64,000 bases of DNA from Mariprofundus sp. KV (GTDB taxonomy: Bacteria; Pseudomonadota; Zetaproteobacteria; Mariprofundales; Mariprofundaceae). The DNA is taken from the NCBI RefSeq assembly GCF_013387475.1, contig NZ_VWNB01000003.1:124001-188000 (forward strand). Reading direction: 5' to 3'. The notes below the pieces were generated by a model that was given only the letters and a program-made list of their open reading frames with translations, made no database searches and was not told where the DNA came from. This document shows, piece by piece, positions 1 to 8,691 of the stretch (position 1 is its first letter; each line of letters starts with the position of its first letter). A program made the translations under genes and the position numbers.

Positions 1-873
1 GTCGATTTCAAAGTGTTCCGTGATCCGGCTGATAATGGTGGTCTGATTAAAGTGATGCGCGTGCCTGATGGTGCGGCAAAACTTTCGCGTAAACAGATTG
101 ATGATTATACCAAGTTTGTATCGATCTACGGTGCCAGAGGTCTGGCCTGGATCAAAGTGAATGATAAATCCGATCTGCCGGCTGGTCTGCAGTCTCCGAT
201 TGTGAAGTTCCTGCCTGAAGATGTGCTGGCTGAGTTGTTGGAAGCCAGTGAAGCTGAGAATGGCGATCTGCTCTTCTTCGGTGCCGGTGACACTCAGGTT
301 GTGAATGATGCACTGGGCCATCTGCGTGTGAAGATGGGCCATGATCTCGATCTGATTGCCGAGAATGATCACCGCTTTGTCTGGGTGGTCGACTTCCCGA
401 TGTTTGCCTGGAATGCCGATGAGAAACGTCCTGAAGCGCTGCATCACCCGTTTACCGCACCACGCGAAGATGAGCTGCACAAGCTGGAGAGCGATCCGCT
501 GAATATCTGTTCACAGGCTTATGATCTGGTCTGGAACGGTACCGAGATCGGTGGTGGTTCGATCCGTATTCATAAACCGGAAGTGCAGGCACGGGTTTTC
601 AAAACACTCTGTATCTCCGATGAAGAGGCAGACGAGAAGTTCGGCTTCCTGCTCAAGGCTCTGAAATATGGTGCACCACCACACGGTGGTCTGGCATTCG
701 GTCTGGATCGCGTGCTGGCACTGATGGCCGGAGTGGACTCAATCCGTGATGTGATCGCATTTCCGAAGACGCAGAAGGCGGCTGATCCGATGTCTGATGC
801 ACCGAGTGAGGTTGCCGATGCGCAGTGGAAAGAGCTGGGTCTGCGTAAACGCCCAACCATCAAAGAGAGCTGA
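1..873 (+). CDS. aspS: Aspartate--tRNA ligase, C-terminal part (5' end outside window)
   Basis: The frame is open from base 1, so this is the 3' part of a longer gene; about 290 codons are visible. The product charges tRNA-Asp (or Asp/Asn in non-discriminating enzymes) with aspartate in the cytoplasm. The visible part holds the GAD insert and the second half of the class II catalytic core. The class II motif 3 region reads [13 protein letters not shown], followed by the typical [20 protein letters not shown] ending of bacterial AspS. A strong intrinsic terminator follows 32 bases after the stop. Nothing looks broken. The first in-frame ATG at 31 or 13 is internal and not a start. Confidence 0.97.
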   Translation, partial: VDFKVFRDPADNGGLIKVMRVPDGAAKLSRKQIDDYTKFVSIYGARGLAWIKVNDKSDLPAGLQSPIVKFLPEDVLAELLEASEAENGDLLFFGAGDTQVVNDALGHLRVKMGHDLDLIAENDHRFVWVVDFPMFAWNADEKRPEALHHPFTAPREDELHKLESDPLNICSQAYDLVWNGTEIGGGSIRIHKPEVQARVFKTLCISDEEADEKFGFLLKALKYGAPPHGGLAFGLDRVLALMAGVDSIRDVIAFPKTQKAADPMSDAPSEVADAQWKELGLRKRPTIKES

Positions 874-905
874 TCCAAACATTCAAATAATCGTTCAATC
901 ATCAA

Positions 906-934
906 AAGGCCGCGTAACTTACGCGGCCTTTTTT
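906..934 (+). terminator. Intrinsic terminator after aspS
   Basis: An 11-bp perfect stem (906-916 with 920-930) around a 3-base loop, GC-rich in its core and followed by a run of T. It ends the aspS transcript. Confidence 0.9.
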
Positions 935-1044
935 ATGCTGTCGCGTTGCGTATCCGACAGCAGCTTCATCGGCCTGATCAATATGAATGATATCAATCTC
1001 TTACAGCGGCCAGTGCATTGACATCGCAATGAAATAGGCTGATT

Positions 1045-1335
1045 ATGCATGTTATGAAACGCGGTCTGTTTGTTCTGATGATATTGCTCTCTGCCTGTGC
1101 GGCGAAACCGCCGGTGCAGGAGATGTCCAATGCGCGTTCTGCAATCAAGGCGGCACAGGATCTTCCCGGTAGCAGCCAGAAATCAGAGGTTTATCTGAAA
1201 TCTGCTGAAACGGCGATGGAAGAGGCTGCTGAAGCGATCCGTCTTGAACACTACGAAACAGCACGTGGTAAAGCGCTTGAAGCCAAGCGCAATGCACAGG
1301 CCGCTGCACGCATCAAACAGTCCACTAAACAGTAA
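1045..1335 (+). CDS. Small DUF4398-type lipoprotein
   Basis: A 96-residue predicted lipoprotein. The N-terminus has a short basic region (KR), a hydrophobic stretch and a lipobox LLSAC with the acylated Cys near residue 18. The rest is Ala/Glu/Lys-rich and helical (SAETAMEEAAEAIRLEHYETA), resembling the TPR-like helical pairs of the DUF4398 family. No function is established for that family; an envelope or periplasmic scaffold role is only inference. Translation could start at 1045 or at the second ATG (1054, MKRGLF), which gives a more standard signal peptide. It sits 29 bases before icd on the same strand and may be co-transcribed with it. Confidence 0.75.
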   Translation: MHVMKRGLFVLMILLSACAAKPPVQEMSNARSAIKAAQDLPGSSQKSEVYLKSAETAMEEAAEAIRLEHYETARGKALEAKRNAQAAARIKQSTKQ

Positions 1336-1364
1336 CAATTCGTTTCTACCGAGTGAGGTAAGTC

Positions 1365-3107
1365 ATGGCCTTTGATAAAATCAGTGTGCCGGAAAACGGC
1401 GAAAAAATATCTATGGGAGCTGACGGCATTTTGAGTGTGCCGGATCAGCCGATTGTCACCTTTATTGAGGGTGATGGCACCGGTCGTGATATCTGGCGGG
1501 CATCACAACGTGTTCTGGATGCGGCCGTTGCAAAGGCATATGCAGGCACGCGCAAGATCGCCTGGATGGAGGTGTTTGCCGGAGAGAAGGCCTGGCATAT
1601 GTACGGCCAGTCCGATGAGGCATGGCTGCCGCAGGAGACGCTGGATGCGTTCACTGAGTACCTGATTGGTATCAAAGGGCCTTTGACCACACCTGTCGGT
1701 GGCGGTATCAGCTCACTGAATGTGGCGCTGCGTCAGAAGCTTGATCTCTATACCTGCCTGCGCCCTGTAAAGTATTTTGAAGGTGTGCCTTCACCTGTAA
1801 AACGCCCTGAAGATGTTGACATGGTGATCTTCCGTGAAAACTCTGAGGATATCTATGCAGGTATCGAGTGGGCGGCCGGCTCTGATGAGGTGAAGAAGCT
1901 GCTCACCTTCCTGCACAATGAGATGGGTGTGAGCAAAATCCGTTTTCCTGAAAGTAGCGGTATCGGTGTGAAACCGGTGTCACAGGAGGGTACAGCTCGT
2001 CTGGTGCGTGCGGCTATCCGGTATGCCATTGATAACGGGCGTGATTCGGTGACGCTGGTGCATAAAGGCAACATCATGAAATTTACTGAAGGAGCCTTCC
2101 GTAACTGGGGATATGCTGTAGCCAAAGAGGAGTTCGGCGCGGTTGAGATTGATGGCGGCCCTTGGTGCCAGTTACCAAATGGCATCATCATCAAGGATGC
2201 TATTGCTGATATTGCACTGCAGCAGGTGCTGACCCGTGCCACCGAGTTTGATGTGATCGCTACGCTTAATCTTAATGGTGACTATCTCTCTGATGCACTG
2301 GCGGCACAGGTGGGTGGCATCGGTATCGCACCGGGTGCAAATATCAACTACACAACTGGCCATGCCATCTTTGAGGCAACCCACGGTACCGCCCCTAAAT
2401 ATGCCGACAAGGATATGGTCAACCCCTCATCAGTGCTGCTATCCGGTGAGATGATGTTACGCTACATGGGGTGGGCAGAAGCCGCTGACCTGATTCTCGA
2501 TGGTATCAACGGTGCAATCGCGGCTAAAACCGTGACCTATGATTTCCATCGTCAGATGGAGGGGGCAACAAAACTCTCCACCTCCGCATTCGGTGATGCC
2601 GTGATCTCTCATATGGGACGTGGTGCAGAAACGGCTAATCCAGAGGACCAGTACGATGAACTGGCCGAGCGCTTTAAAGAGCTGTTTGAGGCGGGGGCTG
2701 AGAAGAGTAGTGAGTACGCCCAGATTGCTATGGAGAAGGCACGTAAGCAGCTGACCGCAGCTGGTGCATTCAGCGAAGAGCAGGGTAAAAATCTCAAGCA
2801 GTTTCTCGAACGTGATTTTGCTCAGGTGGCTGATGTGATGCGAAGTGAGGCGAAAGAGAAGCTCAATCCATCGCGTGTTGGTGCAGGCGCTCTGGCGTCA
2901 CTGTCGGCTTTGCTGAATATGGCAGGCAGTGCACTCTCATCTATTGCCGAGCGCACCCAGAAGGCGATCAGTTGCCGCTCCGGTGAGATTACCAGTGCCG
3001 GTACATTAACCTGCCGTGCCTGCGGTAATGAGCTGCACTTCAAGAAGACCGGGCGTGTGCCGCCATGTCCGAAATGTCATGCGACCGAGTTTACCAAGAG
3101 CTATTGA
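1365..3107 (+). CDS. icd: NADP-dependent isocitrate dehydrogenase fused to a C-terminal zinc-ribbon domain
   Basis: TCA-cycle enzyme converting isocitrate to 2-oxoglutarate and CO2 with NADP+. Residues 1 to about 418 match the whole E. coli-type Icd. Visible signatures are GDGTGRD, the substrate and regulatory Ser loop [13 protein letters not shown], and the NADP-selecting [11 protein letters not shown] and TYDFHRQM (the Lys-Tyr and Tyr/Arg positions of NADP enzymes). The usual length is about 416, but this protein has 580 residues. The extra 160 are a helical stretch ending in a four-Cys ribbon ([10 protein letters not shown] and CPKCHATEF), the pattern of the YbeL/DUF1451 family. The frame is continuous, with no sign of a frameshift. 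Start supported by a GAGGTAAGTC ribosome site before ATG. Confidence 0.95.
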   Translation: MAFDKISVPENGEKISMGADGILSVPDQPIVTFIEGDGTGRDIWRASQRVLDAAVAKAYAGTRKIAWMEVFAGEKAWHMYGQSDEAWLPQETLDAFTEYLIGIKGPLTTPVGGGISSLNVALRQKLDLYTCLRPVKYFEGVPSPVKRPEDVDMVIFRENSEDIYAGIEWAAGSDEVKKLLTFLHNEMGVSKIRFPESSGIGVKPVSQEGTARLVRAAIRYAIDNGRDSVTLVHKGNIMKFTEGAFRNWGYAVAKEEFGAVEIDGGPWCQLPNGIIIKDAIADIALQQVLTRATEFDVIATLNLNGDYLSDALAAQVGGIGIAPGANINYTTGHAIFEATHGTAPKYADKDMVNPSSVLLSGEMMLRYMGWAEAADLILDGINGAIAAKTVTYDFHRQMEGATKLSTSAFGDAVISHMGRGAETANPEDQYDELAERFKELFEAGAEKSSEYAQIAMEKARKQLTAAGAFSEEQGKNLKQFLERDFAQVADVMRSEAKEKLNPSRVGAGALASLSALLNMAGSALSSIAERTQKAISCRSGEITSAGTLTCRACGNELHFKKTGRVPPCPKCHATEFTKSY

Positions 3108-3119
3108 GTTCTTTCTGTT

Positions 3120-3139
3120 CACCACGAAGTTCACGAAGT
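3120..3139. repeat. CACGAAG-type degenerate spacer repeat
   Basis: Two CACGAAG units in tandem (accacgaagttcacgaag) between icd and its terminator. A related sequence occurs near 52707. Such units are found as dispersed spacer repeats in various environmental bacteria; the role is unknown. Confidence 0.4.
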
Positions 3140-3166
3140 AGACAGAGAAAAGATGGTATAAAAACA

Positions 3167-3204
3167 GAGAAGGCCGGATCAACGATCCGGCCTTCTCTCT
3201 TATC
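3167..3204. terminator. Bidirectional intrinsic terminator
   Basis: A 14-bp perfect stem (3167-3180 with 3184-3197) and a 3-base loop between the convergent icd and the outer-membrane protein gene. On the minus strand it is followed by TGTTTTTAT, on the plus strand by a weaker T-rich tail, so it can serve both genes. Confidence 0.85.
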
Positions 3205-3227
3205 AGATAAAACTTAGTGGTGAATGA

Positions 3228-3983
3228 TCAGAAGCGGAAGAATGCACCTGCATAGGGGCCGCTGAAGGTGGTGTTGACGTACATACTGTTGGTGTCGATC
3301 TTCAGCTTCAGCTGGCGATAGCCTGCATAGATGCCGAGCGTTGGTAGTGGCGAAAATTCGATCTGGGCATCGGCATCAAGGATGCTGTTACCCGAATAAC
3401 CGAGATAGCCGACGCGGCCGGTAACACCGATAAAATCAGCCAGCGCAACACGGGCACGTAGTCCCACGGTAGGAATGGGAACAGTCGCACTCTTGTTGGA
3501 TGTGGCACCGGCACTGGTGATTGAGGTTTTTGCTGTGATGGTTTTTACAGCCGTCTCAATGCCCAGCTGAAAACGGGAGGGCAGATCATCCATGTTAACG
3601 ATGTAATAGGTATAACCGAAGTCGAGCATGTCGGCTTTGAAATCACTGCTGACGGTGGTTCCTGCTGTATAGGTTGTGCCACCATAGGTGATGTTGCGAT
3701 TAAGCACGCTGCTGCCGCTAAAGGTCATCGGAACGAATGCTGCTGAGATGGCTGCATCGCCCAGGTTCACTATGATCTCACCGGTGGGCTGCTGACTATT
3801 TTTCAGTGCCAGGTCGGTTTCCATATCAACGCGGGTACCGACATTGTTAACCGTTGAGGCAAACTGGCCGGATGGGGATAGCATCATATAGCCGACCTTT
3901 ACTGCAATGGTCTCATCTGCACAGGCAAGGCCTGCAAAGCCAAACATCATGGCTGAGAGAGCAGCCGATATCTTCAGTTTCAT
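3228..3983 (-). CDS. Outer-membrane beta-barrel protein with signal peptide
   Basis: About 251 residues. The N-terminus MKLKISAALSAMMFGFAGLA followed by CADE is a Sec signal peptide. The mature part has alternating hydrophobic and polar strands (LDFGYTYYIV, TVGLRARVAL, GIYAGYRQLKLK) and ends in the terminal Phe of an outer-membrane barrel (PYAGAFFRF). It resembles the small OmpW-like or TIGR04219 barrels, but I cannot fix the family. The start is the ATG at 3983, because GGAG lies 9 bases upstream; the upstream in-frame TTG (3998) overlaps that ribosome site and is rejected. It is alone on its strand, with a strong terminator behind it. Confidence 0.75.
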   Translation of the reverse strand: MKLKISAALSAMMFGFAGLACADETIAVKVGYMMLSPSGQFASTVNNVGTRVDMETDLALKNSQQPTGEIIVNLGDAAISAAFVPMTFSGSSVLNRNITYGGTTYTAGTTVSSDFKADMLDFGYTYYIVNMDDLPSRFQLGIETAVKTITAKTSITSAGATSNKSATVPIPTVGLRARVALADFIGVTGRVGYLGYSGNSILDADAQIEFSPLPTLGIYAGYRQLKLKIDTNSMYVNTTFSGPYAGAFFRF

Positions 3984-4167
3984 AATAAAACACTCCAATC
4001 AAGAGATATGAATTTTTGTACGTAAATCCCAGACAAGCAATACTTCAGTGGCCGGTCAGCAAGAGATGTGATCTGCTTCACGATGGAGCTTTGGATAAGC
4101 CCCTTTATCTCAGGATTCCAGCTTCTAAGCGTTAGCCATAAAAGGATGTGACGGCTACAATCCTGCC

Positions 4168-6123
4168 ATGTTTTTAGGGGTTGATACAGGTGGCACCTTC
4201 ACCGATTTTGTTCTGTTTGACCGCTCGGGTCTGCGTTTCCATAAGGAGCTGTCCACACCGGATGATCCATCACGGGCTATTGAGCAGGGGATTGCCGCGC
4301 TAGGGTTAGATGCTGCTGAGCTACACCTGATTCATGGCTCAACGGTAGCCACCAATGCGATCCTTGAACGCAAGGGGGTCAAAACCCTGTTGATCACCAA
4401 TCGGGGGCTGGAGGATCTCCTCACCATAGGCAGACAGACACGAACTGAACTCTATGCGTTGACACCTGCATCGCGTATGCCATGGCTATCGCGATGTGAC
4501 ACGCTTGGCTTATCAGGCCATCTGAATTGTGAGGGGTTGGAGATCGAAGCGGTTCAACCACAGGAGCTTGCAGGGCTTGCGGATCTTATTAAACAGGGCG
4601 ACTACAGGTCGGTTGCTGTCTGCCAGCTCTTCTCATTTCTCAATGCCAGTCATGAGCAGCAGATCGCTGCTGTTTTGCCGGATGATCTGTATGTATCCCT
4701 CTCGCATCAGGTGCTTTCAGAGTACAGAGAGTATGAGCGGAGTGCGACTACATTCCTAAACGCCTATGTCGGGCCACTGGTGCAGCGTTACCTCAGGCGC
4801 ATCAGAGACACACTGCGGCCAAAACATCTGTTTGTGATGCACTCAGCCGGTGGCGTTATGGATGCTGAAGCTGCCGGTGCACAGGCGGTGAAACTGGCGC
4901 TCTCAGGTCCTGCAGGTGGTCTGGTGGCTGCAGAAGCGGTTGGCAGAGAGCTTGGCGAGCCTAACCTTCTTACCTTTGATATGGGTGGCACCAGCACTGA
5001 TGTGGCGCTGATTCAGGGGAAAGCTGCGAAAACAACCGCATCTTCTATTGCCGGTATGCCGATTGCACTACCGATGCTGGATATTCACACCATTGGCGCA
5101 GGAGGTGGTTCACTGGCCTGGATCGATGTGGCGGGCCTGCCACAGGTTGGGCCTGAGTCGGCCGGAGCAAGGCCCGGCCCTGTCTGTTACGGAGCAGGTG
5201 GAGTGACACCGGCTGTGACGGATGCCAATCTGGTGCTTGGTCGTATTCCCTCGGATGCGCTGCTGGCAGGTTGTATGCCGCTTGATCGTGCAGCTGCTGT
5301 GGCTGCTTTTGAACAGTACGGAAAACAGCTGGGTCTCAGTGCTGAAGAGGCCGCCGATGCGGTGGTTGAAATTGCCGAAGAGCATATGGCCGGAGCCCTG
5401 CGCGTGGTATCTGTTGAGCGCGGGCACAACCCGGATGATTTTTCACTACTCTGTTTTGGAGGTGCCGGTGGTCTGCATGCCTGTTCGCTGGCCGAAAAAC
5501 TGGGCATGCACCGGGTCATTGTGCCTCTGGCCAGTGGTGCCTTTTCTGCACTGGGTATGCTGGCCGGGCGTCAGCAGAGTGATTACTCAAGAAGCAGGCG
5601 CATTGCTGTGGGTGATGGCGATGCGATGGCACAGCTATCAGCCATATTTAGTGAGCTGGAGCAGGAGGCTGCAGATGGCATGGCAGGCTTGAATCTCTCC
5701 AGTGAACGTGCTGTTGATATGCGCTATATGGGGCAGGGGTTCCATCTTACGATTCCGTTTGAATCGAAGATTGCCTCGATGGTAAAGGCGTTTGAGGCTG
5801 AGCACCTGCGCTCATATGGCCATATTCTTGAGCGTCCGATTGAGATGATGACAGTGCGATTAACCGCATTTGTTGAACGACCGGCGCTGAGCTTTCCGCA
5901 GTTGCCAGCCTGTGATGAGCCTGTTGCGCCCTCGGCGTTCTCACCGGTCTACGGAGCCGGTGAGGTGGGGCATCTGCAACGCTCTGAACTCAGACCGGGC
6001 TGTATTTCACATGGCCCGCTTCTGATTGTAGAGGAGACCTCAACGTTGTGGTTGCCTCAGGGGTGGAGTATGCAGCTCTCTGTTCAGGGGCATCTGCTGT
6101 TGGAGAGAAACAGTGAATGTTAA
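4168..6123 (+). CDS. hyuA: Hydantoinase/oxoprolinase family protein, A subunit
   Basis: An ATP-dependent hydantoinase/5-oxoprolinase-type A subunit of 651 residues. Visible family motifs are the N-terminal nucleotide loop GVDTGGTFTDF, the central LALSGPAGGLVAAEAVG and LLTFDMGGTSTDVAL of the ASKHA-like fold, IGAGGGSLAW, and LLCFGGAGGLHACSLAE near residue 430. It works with the B subunit encoded immediately downstream (11-base overlap). The real substrate cannot be read from sequence: N-methylhydantoin, 5-oxoproline and acetone carboxylase relatives share these motifs. No strong ribosome site precedes the ATG. The stop overlaps the hyuB start, implying translational coupling. Confidence 0.88.
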   Translation: MFLGVDTGGTFTDFVLFDRSGLRFHKELSTPDDPSRAIEQGIAALGLDAAELHLIHGSTVATNAILERKGVKTLLITNRGLEDLLTIGRQTRTELYALTPASRMPWLSRCDTLGLSGHLNCEGLEIEAVQPQELAGLADLIKQGDYRSVAVCQLFSFLNASHEQQIAAVLPDDLYVSLSHQVLSEYREYERSATTFLNAYVGPLVQRYLRRIRDTLRPKHLFVMHSAGGVMDAEAAGAQAVKLALSGPAGGLVAAEAVGRELGEPNLLTFDMGGTSTDVALIQGKAAKTTASSIAGMPIALPMLDIHTIGAGGGSLAWIDVAGLPQVGPESAGARPGPVCYGAGGVTPAVTDANLVLGRIPSDALLAGCMPLDRAAAVAAFEQYGKQLGLSAEEAADAVVEIAEEHMAGALRVVSVERGHNPDDFSLLCFGGAGGLHACSLAEKLGMHRVIVPLASGAFSALGMLAGRQQSDYSRSRRIAVGDGDAMAQLSAIFSELEQEAADGMAGLNLSSERAVDMRYMGQGFHLTIPFESKIASMVKAFEAEHLRSYGHILERPIEMMTVRLTAFVERPALSFPQLPACDEPVAPSAFSPVYGAGEVGHLQRSELRPGCISHGPLLIVEETSTLWLPQGWSMQLSVQGHLLLERNSEC

Positions 6124-7666
6124 TGCGGTAGAGATCAGCCTCTTCGCACACCGGCTTGCCGCGATCTGTGAGGAGATGGGGGCGGTGCTTAAGCGCAGTG
6201 CGATCTCGCCTAATATACGTGATCGCGAGGACTTCTCCTGTGCTCTGTTTGATGAGAAAGGGGAGTTAATAGCCCAGGCAGCACACATTCCTGTTCATCT
6301 GGGTTCAATGGCATTTGCTATGGTTGATGTCATTCCTCTTTTTCAGTGGCAAGCCGGGGATGTGGTGGTGTTTAATGACCCCTATCTTGGCGGTACCCAT
6401 CTTCCCGACATTACCGTTGTCACACCGCTGTTTATAGCCGGTGAACTTGTCGCATTCTCTGCAGCACGTGCCCACCACGCAGATATCGGCGGCAGGTCAC
6501 CAGGTTCGATGGGGGTAGAGACCCGGCTGCAGGATGAAGGCTTGATTATCTCTCCCCGCTACTGGTTTGAAGCGGGGGTCGAAAACCCTGAGTTGCTACG
6601 CCTGTTTTATGAGCAGGTTAGAGCGCCTGCCGAACGTATGGGAGATCTCGCTGCACAGAAGGCAGCCGCTTTGGTGGCTGTTGCTCGCCTGAACGCGTTT
6701 CAGCCCGATAAGTTGAGAGAGATGTTTGCAGCACTTATTGCGGTATCCGAAGGTTATGGGCGTAGTGCCGTGGCTTCTATTCCGGATGGCAATTACAGCT
6801 TTGAAGACAGTCTGGAGGATGATGGCTGCGGCTCATCCGCGCTGACCATTCGGATCACTGTATCGATCAGAGGTGAAGCTGCTATTGTCGATTTTAACGG
6901 CACGGCGATGCAGGCCAGAGGGCCGGTCAACTGCCCGCTGGCCGTCACTGCAGCAAGTATCTTTTATGTCTTCCGCTGCCTGATGCCTGAGCATACACCG
7001 CAGACTGCAGCACTGTTTCATCCCATCACAATTCGTGCGCCAAAAGGGTCTCTGGTCAATGCCGAGAGAGGCGCACCGGTGGCTGCCGGTAATGTGGAGA
7101 CAAGCCAGCGCATTGTTGATGTACTGCTGGGGGCTTTGGCCAAAGCGATTCCTGATCGTATCCCTGCCGCAGCGCAGGGCACGATGAACAACGTGATTTT
7201 CGGTGGCCAAAGCAGTGGTGAGGAGTGGGTCTATTACGAAACGCTGGCCGGAGGCATGGGCGCCTTTGCTGGAGGTGATGGGCTCTCGGCAGTTCAGTGC
7301 CATATGACCAATACCAAAAACTCATCGATTGAGGTGCTGGAGATGCACTATCCACTGCGCATCTCCGCCTACGCCGTGCGTGAAGGTTCCGGGGGAGCGG
7401 GGGCTTTTCGCGGTGGTGATGGTCTGGTGCGCGAATGGTGTGTGCTTGAGGATTGTCAGCTCTCTCTGCTGACTGAACGAAGGCGCTCCCGTCCCTATGG
7501 GCTGGCCGGTGGTGAAGCGGGCAGCTCTGGTGTGAACAGTTTGTGGCGAAATGGTCAGTGGCGAAGTTTACCTGCCAAGGGCAGCTTTGCGCTTAAACGC
7601 GGTGATCGTATACGCATTGAGACGCCGGGCGGTGGCGGATTTGGAGAGAAGAAGGGTGATAGATGA
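6113..7666 (+). CDS. hyuB: Hydantoinase/oxoprolinase family protein, B subunit
   Basis: 517 residues of the hydantoinase B family, the partner of the A subunit upstream. Recognisable stretches are ICEEMGAVLKRSAISPNIRD, DVVVFNDPYLGGTHLPDI, HHADIGGRSPGSM, GAPVAAGNVETSQRIVD and the Gly-rich end RIETPGGGGFGEK. The start is a GTG at 6113, placed 8 bases after GGAGAG, inside the end of hyuA; no ATG is in frame for the first 20 codons. The stop overlaps the tsaD start (ATGA). The protein is full length and intact. The joint A/B enzyme is expected to be cytoplasmic. Confidence 0.88.
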   Translation: MNVNAVEISLFAHRLAAICEEMGAVLKRSAISPNIRDREDFSCALFDEKGELIAQAAHIPVHLGSMAFAMVDVIPLFQWQAGDVVVFNDPYLGGTHLPDITVVTPLFIAGELVAFSAARAHHADIGGRSPGSMGVETRLQDEGLIISPRYWFEAGVENPELLRLFYEQVRAPAERMGDLAAQKAAALVAVARLNAFQPDKLREMFAALIAVSEGYGRSAVASIPDGNYSFEDSLEDDGCGSSALTIRITVSIRGEAAIVDFNGTAMQARGPVNCPLAVTAASIFYVFRCLMPEHTPQTAALFHPITIRAPKGSLVNAERGAPVAAGNVETSQRIVDVLLGALAKAIPDRIPAAAQGTMNNVIFGGQSSGEEWVYYETLAGGMGAFAGGDGLSAVQCHMTNTKNSSIEVLEMHYPLRISAYAVREGSGGAGAFRGGDGLVREWCVLEDCQLSLLTERRRSRPYGLAGGEAGSSGVNSLWRNGQWRSLPAKGSFALKRGDRIRIETPGGGGFGEKKGDR

Positions 7667-8691
7667 AAATTCTCGGTATTGAGACATCGTGTGACGAGAC
7701 TGCGGTAGCCATTTATGACGGTGACCCAGCCACCGGCAGAGGTGAGCTTCTGGCTGAGCAGGTGGCCTCACAGATTGAGACGCATGCGCGTTTTGGTGGT
7801 GTGGTGCCGGAGGTGGCATCACGCGAACATCTTGTTGCGCTGCCAGCGATGGTGACCTCAATACTGGCTGAGACTGAATTGAGCTGGAATCAGATTGACC
7901 ATATCGCCGTCACCTCTGGCCCCGGCCTGATGGGGGCACTTCTGGTTGGCACCTCCTATGCCAGAGCTGCAGGACTGGTGCACAATATTCCTGTTGCACC
8001 TGTTCACCATATGGAGGGGCATCTGCTGGCACCGGGATTGGCCGGGCTGTTGCCCGAGTTTCCGTTTATTACGCTGCTTGTCTCCGGTGGTCATACGCAA
8101 CTGGTGCGGGTAGACCGCATCGGCTCTTACCGTGTGATTGGTCAGACTCTGGATGATGCTGCGGGTGAGTGTTTCGATAAATCAGCACGGCTGATGGGGC
8201 TTCCCTATCCGGGAGGACCGGAGATCGCCATGCTGGCCAAGGGAGGGGACGCCAAACGCTTTAAGCTGCCGCGCCCGATGCTCAATAAAGATAATCTCGA
8301 TTTCAGCTTTTCCGGGTTGAAGACAGCCGTGATGTATGCTGTGAAAAATGCCGGTGGTATCGACGCATTTGATCAACAGATGATGAAAGATATGGCCGCT
8401 GCCATTGAAGCCTCGGTCAGTGAGGTGCTGGTCAAAAAGAGTATCCGCGCCTGTATTAGAGAGGATGCGCCAAGACTTGTGATTGCCGGTGGCGTAGCAG
8501 CTAATCATACACTCAGGCATACACTGTTTAATCTGGCAGAAAAAAAAGGGGTAGAGGTACATCTCCCGCACCCCAAACACTGTACCGATAACGCCGCCAT
8601 GATCGCCTATGCCGGTTTTCAGCATCTCTGTGCCGGTATCAGCGCTCCTGATGAGTGGGATGCCACACCGCGCTGGCCTTTGACTGCCTAG
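7663..8691 (+). CDS. tsaD: tRNA N6-adenosine threonylcarbamoyltransferase
   Basis: Transfers the threonylcarbamoyl group to A37 of ANN-decoding tRNAs, with TsaB and TsaE (not seen in this window). 342 residues, typical length. The N-terminus GIETSCDETAVAIYD, the metal-binding HHMEGHLLAP with its HxxxH pair, the VSGGHTQLV loop and KHCTDNAAMIAY are all classical. It starts in the ATGA overlap with hyuB, so this essential gene appears to be the third gene of the hydantoinase operon. It converges with the next gene, overlapping its stop by 4 bases. Confidence 0.97.
   Translation: MKILGIETSCDETAVAIYDGDPATGRGELLAEQVASQIETHARFGGVVPEVASREHLVALPAMVTSILAETELSWNQIDHIAVTSGPGLMGALLVGTSYARAAGLVHNIPVAPVHHMEGHLLAPGLAGLLPEFPFITLLVSGGHTQLVRVDRIGSYRVIGQTLDDAAGECFDKSARLMGLPYPGGPEIAMLAKGGDAKRFKLPRPMLNKDNLDFSFSGLKTAVMYAVKNAGGIDAFDQQMMKDMAAAIEASVSEVLVKKSIRACIREDAPRLVIAGGVAANHTLRHTLFNLAEKKGVEVHLPHPKHCTDNAAMIAYAGFQHLCAGISAPDEWDATPRWPLTA

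Noticed and set aside
2600-3107. Icd extension as a frameshift or read-through artefact
   Set aside because: The frame is continuous, no alternative start with a ribosome site appears near the junction, and the zinc-ribbon is intact in the same frame.
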